Made by a program: the position numbers and the translations under genes
The notes under the pieces: model-generated
Databases searched by the model: none
What the model saw: the letters and a program-made list of their open reading frames with translations, nothing else
Told to the model about the DNA's origin: nothing
NCBI RefSeq assembly: GCF_001297125.1
Contig: NZ_LHPC01000019.1
Coordinates: 1-37,748 of the forward strand
Source: Pseudomonas sp. RIT-PI-q
GTDB taxonomy: Bacteria; Pseudomonadota; Gammaproteobacteria; Pseudomonadales; Pseudomonadaceae
Length of the DNA stretch: 37,748 bases
Reading direction: 5' to 3'
Part shown: in pieces, positions 15,572-23,295 of the stretch
Layout of the letters: each line of letters begins with the position of its first letter
Numbering within the stretch: the first letter of the stretch is position 1

Positions 15572-16975
15572 ATGGCGGATGAAATCTTGCAACAGGGAAC
15601 GCTCAAGCGGGGGTTGAAAAATCGTCATATTCAACTGATCGCCTTGGGCGGGGCTATTGGCACCGGGCTGTTCCTGGGCTCAGCCGGCGTGCTCAAGTCG
15701 GCTGGGCCGTCGATGATTCTTGGCTATGCGATTGCCGGGTTCATTGCCTTCCTGATCATGCGCCAGTTGGGCGAGATGATTGTCGAAGAGCCGGTGGCCG
15801 GTTCGTTCAGCCACTTCGCCCACAAGTATTGGAGCGGTTATGCCGGCTTCCTGTCCGGCTGGAACTACTGGGTGCTGTACGTGCTGGTGGGCATGGCCGA
15901 GCTGACGGCCGTCGGCAAATACGTGCAGTTCTGGTGGCCGGAAGTCCCGACCTGGGTCAGTGCGGCGGTGTTCTTCGTGCTGGTCAACTTGATCAACACG
16001 ATGAACGTCAAAGTCTTCGGCGAAATGGAGTTCTGGTTCGCGATCATCAAGGTCGTGGCGATCGTCGGAATGATCGTCCTCGGCTGTTACATGCTGTTCA
16101 GCGGCTCCGGCGGCCCGCAGGCCTCGGTCAGTAACCTGTGGAGCCACGGCGGGTTCTTCCCCAACGGCACCACCGGTTTGCTGATGTCGATGGCGTTTAT
16201 CATGTTCTCCTTCGGCGGCCTGGAGCTGGTGGGCATCACTGCCGCTGAAGCCAGCGAACCGAGGAAAGTGATTCCCAAGGCGATCAACCAGGTGGTTTAT
16301 CGCGTGTTGATCTTCTACGTCGGCGCACTCACCGTGCTGCTGTCGCTGTATCCGTGGGATCAACTGCTGCAAACCCTGGGCGCGTCCGGCGATGCCTACA
16401 GCGGCAGTCCGTTCGTGCAGATTTTCTCGTTGATCGGCAGCGATACCGCCGCGCACATCCTCAACTTCGTGGTGCTGACCGCAGCGCTCTCGGTCTACAA
16501 CAGCGGCGTCTACTGCAATAGCCGCATGCTCTACGGCCTGGCCGAACAGGGCGATGCACCGAAATCGCTGATGAAGCTGAACAAACAAGGCGTGCCATTG
16601 CGAGCCTTGGGTATCTCGGCGCTGATTACGATGTTGTCGGTGCTGGTCAACTACCTAGCCCCGCATGAGGCGCTGGAATTGCTGTTCGCCCTGGTGGTCG
16701 CCTCGCTGATGATCAACTGGACGCTGATCAGCCTGACCCACCTGAAATTTCGCAAAATCATGGGCCAGCAAGGCATCGTGCCGAGCTTCAAGTCGTTCTG
16801 GTTCCCTTTCAGCAACTACCTGTGCCTGGCGTTCATGGCCATGATCATCTGCGTGATGTGGATGATTCCCGGGATCCGCGCCTCGGTCATCGCCATCCCG
16901 GTCTGGGTGTTGATCATCTACGTGTTCTACCGGATGCGTGTGGCGCGGGATCGAGGTTTGCCCGTCGCGCAATAA
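15572..16975 (+). CDS. aroP: Aromatic amino acid permease, AroP-like
   Basis: A 467-residue APC-family inner-membrane transporter with about twelve membrane helices, very similar to E. coli AroP over its whole length: LKRGLKNRHIQLIALGGAIG at the start, then GTGLFLGSAG, the MRQLGEMIVEEPVAGSFSHF block, GWNYWVLYVLVGMAELTAVG, and ALSVYNSGVYCNSRMLYGLA. AroP imports Phe, Tyr and Trp. Its place directly after antC, and near kynA/kynB/kynU, suggests it supplies tryptophan to the pathway and is probably induced with antABC. The closest alternative is a proline- or phenylalanine-type APC paralogue. It ends before a strong bidirectional terminator. Confidence 0.9.
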   Translation: MADEILQQGTLKRGLKNRHIQLIALGGAIGTGLFLGSAGVLKSAGPSMILGYAIAGFIAFLIMRQLGEMIVEEPVAGSFSHFAHKYWSGYAGFLSGWNYWVLYVLVGMAELTAVGKYVQFWWPEVPTWVSAAVFFVLVNLINTMNVKVFGEMEFWFAIIKVVAIVGMIVLGCYMLFSGSGGPQASVSNLWSHGGFFPNGTTGLLMSMAFIMFSFGGLELVGITAAEASEPRKVIPKAINQVVYRVLIFYVGALTVLLSLYPWDQLLQTLGASGDAYSGSPFVQIFSLIGSDTAAHILNFVVLTAALSVYNSGVYCNSRMLYGLAEQGDAPKSLMKLNKQGVPLRALGISALITMLSVLVNYLAPHEALELLFALVVASLMINWTLISLTHLKFRKIMGQQGIVPSFKSFWFPFSNYLCLAFMAMIICVMWMIPGIRASVIAIPVWVLIIYVFYRMRVARDRGLPVAQ

Positions 16976-16992
16976 TCCTGCGTCCAACAAAA

Positions 16993-17021
16993 AGCCCCGG
17001 CATTCAATGAATGCCGGGGCT
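16993..17021. terminator. Bidirectional rho-independent terminator
   Basis: A perfect 13-bp stem, AGCCCCGGCATTC / GAATGCCGGGGCT, with a 3-base AAT loop is followed by TTTT on the plus strand and, on the minus strand, by the complement of the preceding AAAA run. It ends the aroP transcript and could also stop read-through of the minus-strand kynBA transcript. Confidence 0.92.
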
Positions 17022-17066
17022 TTTGTATTTGGATCAACCAACTTCATGCGCCGCCAGCTCTATGTA

Positions 17067-17190
17067 GCAGCTGCCGAAGGCTGCGTTCGGCCGCGAAGCG
17101 GTCGTGAAGTCGGCACCTGCGTTACCTCAGGCGGATCGCGTCCATCGAATTACGACTGCTGCGCAATCGAACGCAGCCTTCGGCAGCTGC
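17067..17190. repeat. Inverted repeat with perfect 23-bp arms, second repeat family
   Basis: The arm at 17067-17089 starts GCAGCTGCCGAAGGCTGCG and ends TTCG; its exact reverse complement lies at 17168-17190, with 78 bp between. The arms differ from the GTAGGAGCGAGC-type REPs elsewhere in the window, so this is a separate intergenic repeat family of fluorescens-type genomes. It fills most of the 231-bp space between aroP and kynA; no gene is seen in that space. Confidence 0.9.
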
Positions 17191-17206
17191 GACAAGGGAT
17201 CGGTGC

Positions 17207-18061
17207 TTAGAGGGTGGAACGCACGCGCCACAGTTCCGGGAACAGTACGGTATCGAGCATCTTGCGCAGATAACCCACCCCTTCGGTGCCGCCGGTGCCG
17301 GGTTGGAAGCCGATGATCCGCTCGACGGTGGTGACATGGCGGAAGCGCCACTGGCGGAAAGAGTCTTCAAGGTCGATGAGCTTTTCGGCCAGTTGATAGA
17401 GGTCCCAATAACGCGATGGGTCCTTGTAGACCTCGCGCCAGGCCGCCTCGACCGAGGCGTCATGCTGCGTCGGGCTGGTCGGGTCACGCTCGAAACGCTG
17501 CGGATCAATCGTCAGGCCGGCGCTGACCATCAAGCGGATCGCTTCGTCATACAGCGACGGCGTGGCGATGGCTTTTTCGAGTTCCTGCAACAGCTCCGGA
17601 CGATGGGCGTGGGGGCGCAACAGGGTCGCGCTCTTGTTGCCCAGAATGAACTCGATCTCACGGTACTGAAACGACTGGAATCCCGACGATTGCCCCAGGA
17701 AAGGCCTGATCGCGTGGTACTCGGTGGGCGTCATGGTGGCCAGCACCGTCCAGGCATGCACCAGCTGATCAAAAATCCGCGAGACCCGCGCCAGCATCTT
17801 GAAGGCCGGTGGCAACTCTCCCAGCCGGACGTGTTCGCGGGCGGCCTTGAGCTCGTGCAACATCAGCTTCATCCACAGCTCGGAGGTCTGGTGCTGGATG
17901 ATGAACAGCATCTCATTATGGTCGGGCGACAACGGGTGTTGCGCACTAAGAATGCGCCCCAGGTCCAGGTAATCGCCGTAACTCATGGAGTCGGAAAAAT
18001 TCAATTCGGCGTTATGCCATTCGTCTGTCTGGCTGGCCGGAGAATAGGGACATTGGCTCAT
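17207..18061 (-). CDS. kynA: Tryptophan 2,3-dioxygenase
   Basis: A 284-residue haem enzyme that oxidises L-tryptophan to N-formylkynurenine, the first step of the kynurenine pathway. Recognisable elements are the active-site block [10 protein letters not shown] with H57, the [11 protein letters not shown] block (128-138), the proximal haem ligand H242 in [14 protein letters not shown], and the substrate-binding loop GTGGTEG (255-261). Length and order match bacterial TDO. Its start overlaps the kynB stop by 4 bp (ATGA at 18058-18061), so the two are translationally coupled. kynU is in a separate unit about 7 kb away. Confidence 0.97.
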   Translation of the reverse strand: MSQCPYSPASQTDEWHNAELNFSDSMSYGDYLDLGRILSAQHPLSPDHNEMLFIIQHQTSELWMKLMLHELKAAREHVRLGELPPAFKMLARVSRIFDQLVHAWTVLATMTPTEYHAIRPFLGQSSGFQSFQYREIEFILGNKSATLLRPHAHRPELLQELEKAIATPSLYDEAIRLMVSAGLTIDPQRFERDPTSPTQHDASVEAAWREVYKDPSRYWDLYQLAEKLIDLEDSFRQWRFRHVTTVERIIGFQPGTGGTEGVGYLRKMLDTVLFPELWRVRSTL

Positions 18062-18723
18062 TGAACAGGCTCCTCACGTAACGGTGAATTCAGTGGACGC
18101 AAAATAGCCCTGACCGGGCTGGCGTCGAGGTTGGCAAAGCGCAGCGGCAGCGCGATCAACTCATAGTCGCCTTCCGGGACATCATCGAGCACGATGCCTT
18201 CGAGAATGGCCATGCCGTGGCAAGCCACCGCGTTGTGCGCATCCATGGTCTTGGATTGCTGCGGGTCCAGCGACGGTGTGTCGATACCGATCAGGCGCAC
18301 GCCGAGACTGGCGAGCAGGTCAACGGTGTCTTTGGCCACCGCGGTGAAATCCGGGTCCCAAGTGGTCAGCGGCGCTTGTCGATACGTGCGCAGCAAGACG
18401 CGTTCGGGCAGGTTGTCCAGGCGCCCCCGCAATTGCCCAGGCTGCACCAGTCGACCGCTGCCCAGGCAATGCAACACCCGGCAAGGTCCGAGGTAGACGT
18501 CGAGCGACACCTCGCCAATGGTGGCGCCATCCGCGCTGTAGTGCAGCGGTGCATCGACATGGGCGCCGGTGTGCGGCGACAGCGTGATGCGCCCGACATT
18601 CACCGGGCACTCCGGCCCGAGGGTCCAGACGCGTTCTTCCTGAAAAGGCGTGTCACCCGGCCAGGTCGGTGTTGCGGTACTCAAGGGCGGGCTGATGTCC
18701 CACCACGACATTGTTTTTTTCAT
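18058..18723 (-). CDS. kynB: Kynurenine formamidase
   Basis: A 221-residue metal-dependent cyclase-family hydrolase that converts N-formylkynurenine to kynurenine and formate. The metal-binding signature [11 protein letters not shown] lies at residues 51-61, preceded by [17 protein letters not shown] and [11 protein letters not shown], and followed by [13 protein letters not shown], all as in P. aeruginosa KynB. The ATG at 18723 is preferred over a frame extension to 18786 that runs into the promoter region; an ATG at 18711 (MSWWDIS) is a possible shorter start. It is the first gene of kynB-kynA, with a candidate KynR site 50-68 bp upstream. Confidence 0.96.
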   Translation of the reverse strand: MKKTMSWWDISPPLSTATPTWPGDTPFQEERVWTLGPECPVNVGRITLSPHTGAHVDAPLHYSADGATIGEVSLDVYLGPCRVLHCLGSGRLVQPGQLRGRLDNLPERVLLRTYRQAPLTTWDPDFTAVAKDTVDLLASLGVRLIGIDTPSLDPQQSKTMDAHNAVACHGMAILEGIVLDDVPEGDYELIALPLRFANLDASPVRAILRPLNSPLREEPVQ

Positions 18724-18998
18724 TGCAACGCTCTCGGCCTTTTCCGAAGTGAATGATACGAGTGAACCTTGTGCATTTTCTTGCAAATACGTTCACAAAG
18801 CCGTGGACCTTTCGCACAAACCACCAGGAATCGGCCATTTACAGAGAGTAAATTTCAACACGCCCGTCGCTGGTTTCAACGGACAAACCGACGACGTTCA
18901 CAGCGTTTCTGGATAGCTCAGTGTCGAGCACAGACAACTGAGGCCGGGCCAAGCCCTATAGGGTGCCACTTCAGTTCTCCCTAACGCTCGGAGTCATC
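18724..18998. promoter_or_regulatory. kynB-cupin divergent intergenic region with candidate KynR site
   Basis: This 275-bp region separates the divergent kynB and cupin genes. At 18773-18791 GCATTTTCTTGCAAATACG closely matches GAATTTTCGTGCAAAGTAG at 10444-10462 beside kynR (14 of 19 bases, including ATTTTC and TGCAAA). A weaker related string, TTTCGCACAAA, lies near 18810. No ORF of coding character is seen in the region. Confidence 0.5.
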
Positions 18999-19343
18999 AT
19001 GTCCGCACCGATTACCGTTCTTCGCGATACTCACCCGTTGCCAGTGCTCGACGCCTGCAAATGGGAAAAACTCGAAGGCGACCCGCACACCGTCAACCTC
19101 AACGCCTACACCAGCGAAGACGGCAGCAAGATCATGGGCACCTGGATCTGCACGCCGGGCAAGTGGTATGTGGAATACGTGAAGTGGGAATACTGCGATT
19201 TCCGCGAGGGGTATTGCATCATCACCCCGGAAGGAAAAGAGCCGATCCACCTGCGCGCCGGTGACATTTTCGTCATCGAGCCGGGAATGAAAGGCACGTG
19301 GGAAGTGGTTGAAACCGTGCGCAAGTATTTCGTGTTTGCCTGA
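18999..19343 (+). CDS. Small cupin-domain protein (cupin_3/EutQ-like)
   Basis: A 114-residue single-domain cupin. The beta-barrel pattern is seen in WYVEYVKWEYCDFREGYCII (about residues 56-75), the turn TPEGKEPIHLRAGDIFVIEP, and the tail GTWEVVETVRKYFVFA; the W-E-Y-C-E-type strand and GD-F-x-I-P-G motif suit the DUF861 (cupin_3) group. I see no clear two-His metal motif, so catalysis is uncertain. The ATG at 18999 (MSAPITVLRD) is chosen over a longer frame from 18963. It is divergent from kynBA and followed by a terminator. A role in amine or amino acid catabolism is possible but unproven. Confidence 0.82.
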   Translation: MSAPITVLRDTHPLPVLDACKWEKLEGDPHTVNLNAYTSEDGSKIMGTWICTPGKWYVEYVKWEYCDFREGYCIITPEGKEPIHLRAGDIFVIEPGMKGTWEVVETVRKYFVFA

Positions 19344-19352
19344 TGCAAAAAA

Positions 19353-19383
19353 ACCGGGAGATCACCCGACGTGATTTCCCGGT
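19353..19383 (-). terminator. Rho-independent terminator between cupin gene and mmsB
   Basis: A 13-bp stem (ACCGGGAGATCAC / GTGATTTCCCGGT, one G-T pair) with a 5-base loop is flanked on its left by AAAAAAA, which becomes a U-tract when read on the minus strand. It therefore best terminates the minus-strand mmsAB transcript after the REPIN. On the plus strand it lies 9 bp after the cupin stop and may also act there, though without a U-tract. Confidence 0.8.
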
Positions 19384-19398
19384 AAATGTCGATGCAAC

Positions 19399-19501
19399 CT
19401 GTAGGAGCGAAGCTTGCTCGCGAAAAACTCGAGAGCGACGCGGCGTGTCAGATTCTCCGCATTATCGTTAACGACCCTCGCGAGCAAGCTCGCTCCTACA
19501 G
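19399..19501. repeat. REPIN overlapping the mmsB stop codon
   Basis: The left arm 19399-19423 (CTGTAGGAGCGAAGCTTGCT followed by CGCGA) is mirrored at 19478-19501 (TCGCGAGCAAGCTCGCTCCT followed by ACAG), with one extra A in the left arm. The right arm contains the reverse complement of the mmsB TAG stop (19496-19498), so the end of the coding sequence is written inside the repeat. Confidence 0.9.
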
Positions 19502-20383
19502 CGGTTTGCGATAGCTGTTGATGATCGCCGAGAAGTCGTTACCGCCCTCTCCACGCAGGCTCATCGCCTGATACAACTGCTGGGCCACCGCGCCGAGCAC
19601 CACCGGTTGGTGCGCCTGACGTGCCGCTTCAGTGGCCAGCCCCAGATCCTTGAGCATCAGCTCGGCACCGAAACCACCGGTATAACCGCGCGAGGCCGGC
19701 GCCGTTTCGACGATGCCCGGCCATGGGTTGTACATCTCCGAACTCCAGCAACGCCCGGTGGAGCTGTTGATGATTCCCGCCAGCACCTTGGTGTCGATGC
19801 CCAGCGCGTCGCCCAGCGCCATGGCTTCGCTGACGCCGACCATGGAAATCCCCAACAGCAGGTTGTTGCAGATCTTGGCGATTTGCCCGGTGCCGACTTC
19901 GCCGCAATGGACGATGTTGCGGCCCATCTGCACCAGGACAGGTTGCAGGGTGGCAAACAGTTCAGGCGTGGCGCCGACCATAAAAGTCAGGGTCCCCGCC
20001 GCTGCACCGCCCGTACCGCCGGAAACCGGCGCATCGGCCATGGCCACGCCTTGCTTGGCGGCGGCCGCGGCGACATCACGTGCCGTCTGTGGATCGATGG
20101 TGCTGCAATCGACTGCCGGCACACCTTTGCCGATACCCGCCAGCACACCGTCTTCACCCAGCCAGACGCTGCGCACATGCACAGCGGCTGGCAGCATGGT
20201 GATCACCAGCTCGGCACCTTGCGCCGCTTCACGCGCCGAAGCGCTGATGCTGCCGCCCAGTTGCTCCAGCTCGGCCAGAACGGTTTTGTTCAGGTCGACC
20301 AGGTTTAGTGCATGGCCGGCCTTGATCAGGTTGCGCGCCATCGGCGCGCCCATGTTGCCGAGACCGATAAAAGCGATTTTCAT
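19496..20383 (-). CDS. mmsB: 3-hydroxyisobutyrate dehydrogenase
   Basis: A 295-residue NAD-dependent beta-hydroxyacid dehydrogenase oxidising 3-hydroxyisobutyrate to methylmalonate semialdehyde in valine breakdown. The N-terminal Rossmann motif is GLGNMG (7-12), the substrate loop DAPVSGGTGGA starts at residue 117, and the catalytic lysine is K170 in GQIAKICNN. The length is normal. It follows mmsA by 10 bp on the same strand, so the pair is one transcript. The stop codon falls inside a REP arm, which suggests that the last codons were set by repeat insertion; the C-terminus (SYRKPL) still looks complete. Confidence 0.95.
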   Translation of the reverse strand: MKIAFIGLGNMGAPMARNLIKAGHALNLVDLNKTVLAELEQLGGSISASAREAAQGAELVITMLPAAVHVRSVWLGEDGVLAGIGKGVPAVDCSTIDPQTARDVAAAAAKQGVAMADAPVSGGTGGAAAGTLTFMVGATPELFATLQPVLVQMGRNIVHCGEVGTGQIAKICNNLLLGISMVGVSEAMALGDALGIDTKVLAGIINSSTGRCWSSEMYNPWPGIVETAPASRGYTGGFGAELMLKDLGLATEAARQAHQPVVLGAVAQQLYQAMSLRGEGGNDFSAIINSYRKPL

Positions 20384-20393
20384 GTCCGGCTCC

Positions 20394-21920
20394 TTAACGC
20401 AAGTTGATGGTGGTGTTCACACCGTCATTGACGCTGTCGTCATCGAACCAGCGACTGGTGACAGTCTTGGTCTGAGTGTAGAACTGCACCACTTGCTTGC
20501 CATACGGGCCGAGGTCGCCGAGTTTCGAACCACGCGAACCGGTGAAGCTGAAGAACGGGACCGGCACCGGAATCGGGATGTTGATACCGACCTGGCCGAC
20601 GTCGATTTCAGTCTGGAATTTACGCGCCGCGGCACCGCTCTGGGTGAACAGGCCCGTGCCGTTGCCGAACGGGTTGGCGTTGACCAGTGCGATGGCCTCA
20701 TCGAGGGTAGCGACTTCCAGCACCACCAGTACCGGGCCGAAGATTTCCTGGGTGTAGATTTGCATTTCAGGGGTGACGCCGGAGAACAGGGTCGGGCCAA
20801 TAAAGTTGCCCTTCTCGAAGCCTGGAACGTTGATATCGCGACCATCCAGCTCAAGCTTGGCGCCTTCCTTGATGCCGCTTTCGATCAGATCGAGAATCCG
20901 CGCCTTGGCTTTTTTCGAGATCACCGGACCCACGTCAGTACCCGCCTCGCTGCCGGCATTCACTTTGAGTTTCTGCGCCAGCGCTTTCAGGTCTGGCAGC
21001 CATTGCTTGGCCGCGCCCACCAGCACCACCACCGAGGTCGCCATGCAACGTTGCCCGGCCGCACCGAAACCGGCGCCGACCAGCGCATTCAGCGCTTGCT
21101 CACGGTTGGCATCCGGCAGCACCACAGCGTGGTTTTTCGCGCCCATCATCGATTGCACGCGTTTGCCGTGTTTGCCGGCCAGGTCGTAAACGTGGGTGCC
21201 GACCGCCGTCGAACCGACGAAGGAAACAGCCTTGATGTCTTTGTGCGTGCACAGCGCGTCCACCACGTCCTTGCCGCCATGCACGACGTTAAGCACGCCC
21301 GCCGGAACGCCGGCCTCGATCGCCAGTTCCACCAGCAACATGGTCGACATCGGGTCTTGTTCGGACGGTTTGAGCACAAAGGTGTTGCCGCAGGCGATGG
21401 CCATCGGGAACATCCACAGCGGGATCATCGCCGGGAAGTTGAACGGGGTAATGCCAGCGCACACGCCGATCGGCTGGCGCAGGGTGTAGGTATCGACGCC
21501 GCCAGCAACGTTCTCGGCGAACTCGCCCATTTGCAGGCTGCCGATGGAGCAAGCGTGCTCGACCACTTCCAGGCCGCGGAAGATATCGCCTTCAGCGTCG
21601 GCGATGGTTTTGCCCTGTTCGGCACTCAGCACCACGGCGATGCGCTTGGAGTGTTCGCGGATCAACGCCTGGAGCTTGAGCATGATGCGCATCCGCGCGC
21701 CGATCGGCGTCAGCTTCCAGGTCTGGAAGGCGCGATGGGCGGCGCTGATGGCGGCGGCGACTTCAGAAGCAGTGGCAAACGGAACCTTGGCCAGCACTTG
21801 CTGGGTCGCCGGGTTGATGATGTCGTGCCACTCGGTGGTCTGGGACTCGACCCATTCACCGTTGATCAACAGTTTTACCGTTTGGACAGTGGTTTCGTTT
21901 GGCGTGAGCGAAGCGTTCAT
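20394..21920 (-). CDS. mmsA: Methylmalonate-semialdehyde dehydrogenase (CoA-acylating)
   Basis: A 508-residue aldehyde dehydrogenase that converts methylmalonate semialdehyde, NAD and CoA to propionyl-CoA, in valine and inositol catabolism. Visible are the NAD-binding region ([15 protein letters not shown], about 158-172; GSTAVG, 236-241) and the catalytic C292 in GQRCMA. The residue at the position of the usual ALDH general base Glu is Asn (GAKNHA, about 261-266), as expected for the CoA-acylating subfamily. The ATG at 21920 ([10 protein letters not shown]) is preferred to a much longer frame that would run across the promoter and into the divergent LysR gene. It is cotranscribed with mmsB. 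Confidence 0.95.
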   Translation of the reverse strand: MNASLTPNETTVQTVKLLINGEWVESQTTEWHDIINPATQQVLAKVPFATASEVAAAISAAHRAFQTWKLTPIGARMRIMLKLQALIREHSKRIAVVLSAEQGKTIADAEGDIFRGLEVVEHACSIGSLQMGEFAENVAGGVDTYTLRQPIGVCAGITPFNFPAMIPLWMFPMAIACGNTFVLKPSEQDPMSTMLLVELAIEAGVPAGVLNVVHGGKDVVDALCTHKDIKAVSFVGSTAVGTHVYDLAGKHGKRVQSMMGAKNHAVVLPDANREQALNALVGAGFGAAGQRCMATSVVVLVGAAKQWLPDLKALAQKLKVNAGSEAGTDVGPVISKKAKARILDLIESGIKEGAKLELDGRDINVPGFEKGNFIGPTLFSGVTPEMQIYTQEIFGPVLVVLEVATLDEAIALVNANPFGNGTGLFTQSGAAARKFQTEIDVGQVGINIPIPVPVPFFSFTGSRGSKLGDLGPYGKQVVQFYTQTKTVTSRWFDDDSVNDGVNTTINLR

Positions 21921-21939
21921 GTTTGGTCTCCGGGACGTT

Positions 21940-22062
21940 GTTCTTATTAAGAGAGCGATCTTGGGAGCCAAGGCGAGAAAGTCGCCTTGAGATGAGGCGT
22001 GTGTCGCGAATTGGTTGTCGGACTGTTTTTGGAGTATAGATGTGCAAACTTCTAATAAGAAC
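21940..22062. promoter_or_regulatory. Paired inverted dyads between mmsA and its LysR gene
   Basis: GTTCTTATTA at 21940-21949 recurs exactly inverted as TAATAAGAAC at 22053-22062. Each copy also sits in its own small dyad: TCTTATTAAGA on the mmsA side and TTCTAATAAGAA on the LysR side. Each lies 20-30 bp from a start codon. They are candidate operators for the divergent LysR regulator; binding is inferred only from symmetry and location. Confidence 0.4.
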
Positions 22063-22083
22063 GCACATAAAAGCCGGTCCATC

Positions 22084-23031
22084 ATGCAAAAAAACATCAC
22101 CTCACTAGGCTCGTTGAACTGGGATGACCTCAAGTTTTTCCTCGAAGTCGCCCGCACCCGCAAGGCCAGCACGGCGGCCAAGCGCCTGGCGGTGGACTAC
22201 ACCACCGTTTCGCGGCGCATCAGTTCGCTGGAAGCGGCATTGGGCACGTTGCTGTTCGAAAAGTCCCGGACCAGCGGTTTCGTTTTGACCGCTGAAGGTC
22301 AGCGATTGCTGGGTTATGCAGAATCGATCGAGAGCACCCTGCACATGGCGTGCGAGCAGGTGTCAGGTTCTGGCGTGGCGTTGTCCGGACACGTACGAAT
22401 GGGCTGCACCGAGGGTTTTGGCAGTTTTTTCATCACGCCGCAGCTGAGCCATTTCGTCGACGCCTACCCGGCCATCTCGGTGGACATCCTGCCGCTGCCG
22501 CATTTCATCAGCCTGTCCAAACGCGAAGCCGACATCGTCATCGCCCTGGAGCGCCCGGAACATGGCCCGTACGTCTGCTGCAAACTCTGCGACTACAAAT
22601 TGCAGCTGTACGCGACTCAGGATTATCTGGACAAACACCCACCCATCCGCCGCCCGGCTGACTTGGGTAAACACTCATTCATTAGTTATGTCGATGATTT
22701 GGCGTTCAGCTCGGAGTTGCTGTACCTGGCCAATGTGCTGCCAGGCGCTACGGCCAATCTACGCAGCACCAGCGTGATCGCGCAATTCGTAGCGGCGCAG
22801 CAAGGGCGATCGCTGGCGATTCTGCCGTGCTTTCTGGCGGCTCGGGATTCACGGTTACTGCCGGTATTGCCGGAGGAGATCAACATCACCCGACAATTCT
22901 GGATGTACTGCCGGGAGGATTTGAGGAAGCTTAAGCGGATCACCCTGTTGTGGGATTACATCCGTGAGGTGACTGAGTTGAATCGCCCGTTGTTGCTGGG
23001 CGAAACTCGCGAGATGCTGTTCGCCGACTGA
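22084..23031 (+). CDS. LysR family regulator, probably of mmsAB
   Basis: A 315-residue LysR-type regulator with the [23 protein letters not shown] (about residues 26-45) and a C-terminal effector domain. The ATG at 22084 ([13 protein letters not shown]) is chosen over an upstream frame start at 22015 that lies in the promoter. It is divergent from mmsA-mmsB, and the intergenic space has matched dyads near both starts, so it likely controls valine catabolism genes. In P. aeruginosa the mms regulator MmsR is an AraC-type protein, so this is a different solution. Confidence 0.9.
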   Translation: MQKNITSLGSLNWDDLKFFLEVARTRKASTAAKRLAVDYTTVSRRISSLEAALGTLLFEKSRTSGFVLTAEGQRLLGYAESIESTLHMACEQVSGSGVALSGHVRMGCTEGFGSFFITPQLSHFVDAYPAISVDILPLPHFISLSKREADIVIALERPEHGPYVCCKLCDYKLQLYATQDYLDKHPPIRRPADLGKHSFISYVDDLAFSSELLYLANVLPGATANLRSTSVIAQFVAAQQGRSLAILPCFLAARDSRLLPVLPEEINITRQFWMYCREDLRKLKRITLLWDYIREVTELNRPLLLGETREMLFAD

Positions 23032-23295
23032 AGATTTTCAAGGAAATCAGGTAGCGGAGTCGTAACGAGGTCCATAGCCTTTGCCAATACTTTGTATCAG
23101 CGTTTGATACCCAACTTGTAATACTCCGATGCTTGCATTCTGCCCCACCCAATGGAGTCCCCCCTCTCAAGCAGCCACTGACGACTTTTCATAACTTTTG
23201 AGAATCGTCCTACAGACACGCCAAACACCCATGAAGTAGCGTCCTGTCGCACTTAAACGGCGAAACATGGATCGTCAATTCGCACAGGGGGTGTT
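23032..23295. other. AT-richer intergenic region upstream of the bacteriocin
   Basis: This stretch has no credible gene. It is visibly less GC-rich than the flanking mms genes and marks the left side of the accessory patch. I looked for a LexA-type CTGT-N8-ACAG site and did not find a convincing one. The bacteriocin start is preceded by AGGGGGTG (about 23285-23292), a strong ribosome-binding site. Confidence 0.5.

Noticed and set aside
19713..21950. Open frame of 745 codons on the plus strand opposite mmsB-mmsA
   Set aside because: It lies antisense to two strongly recognised genes, has no family resemblance, and long antisense frames are common in high-GC Pseudomonas DNA.
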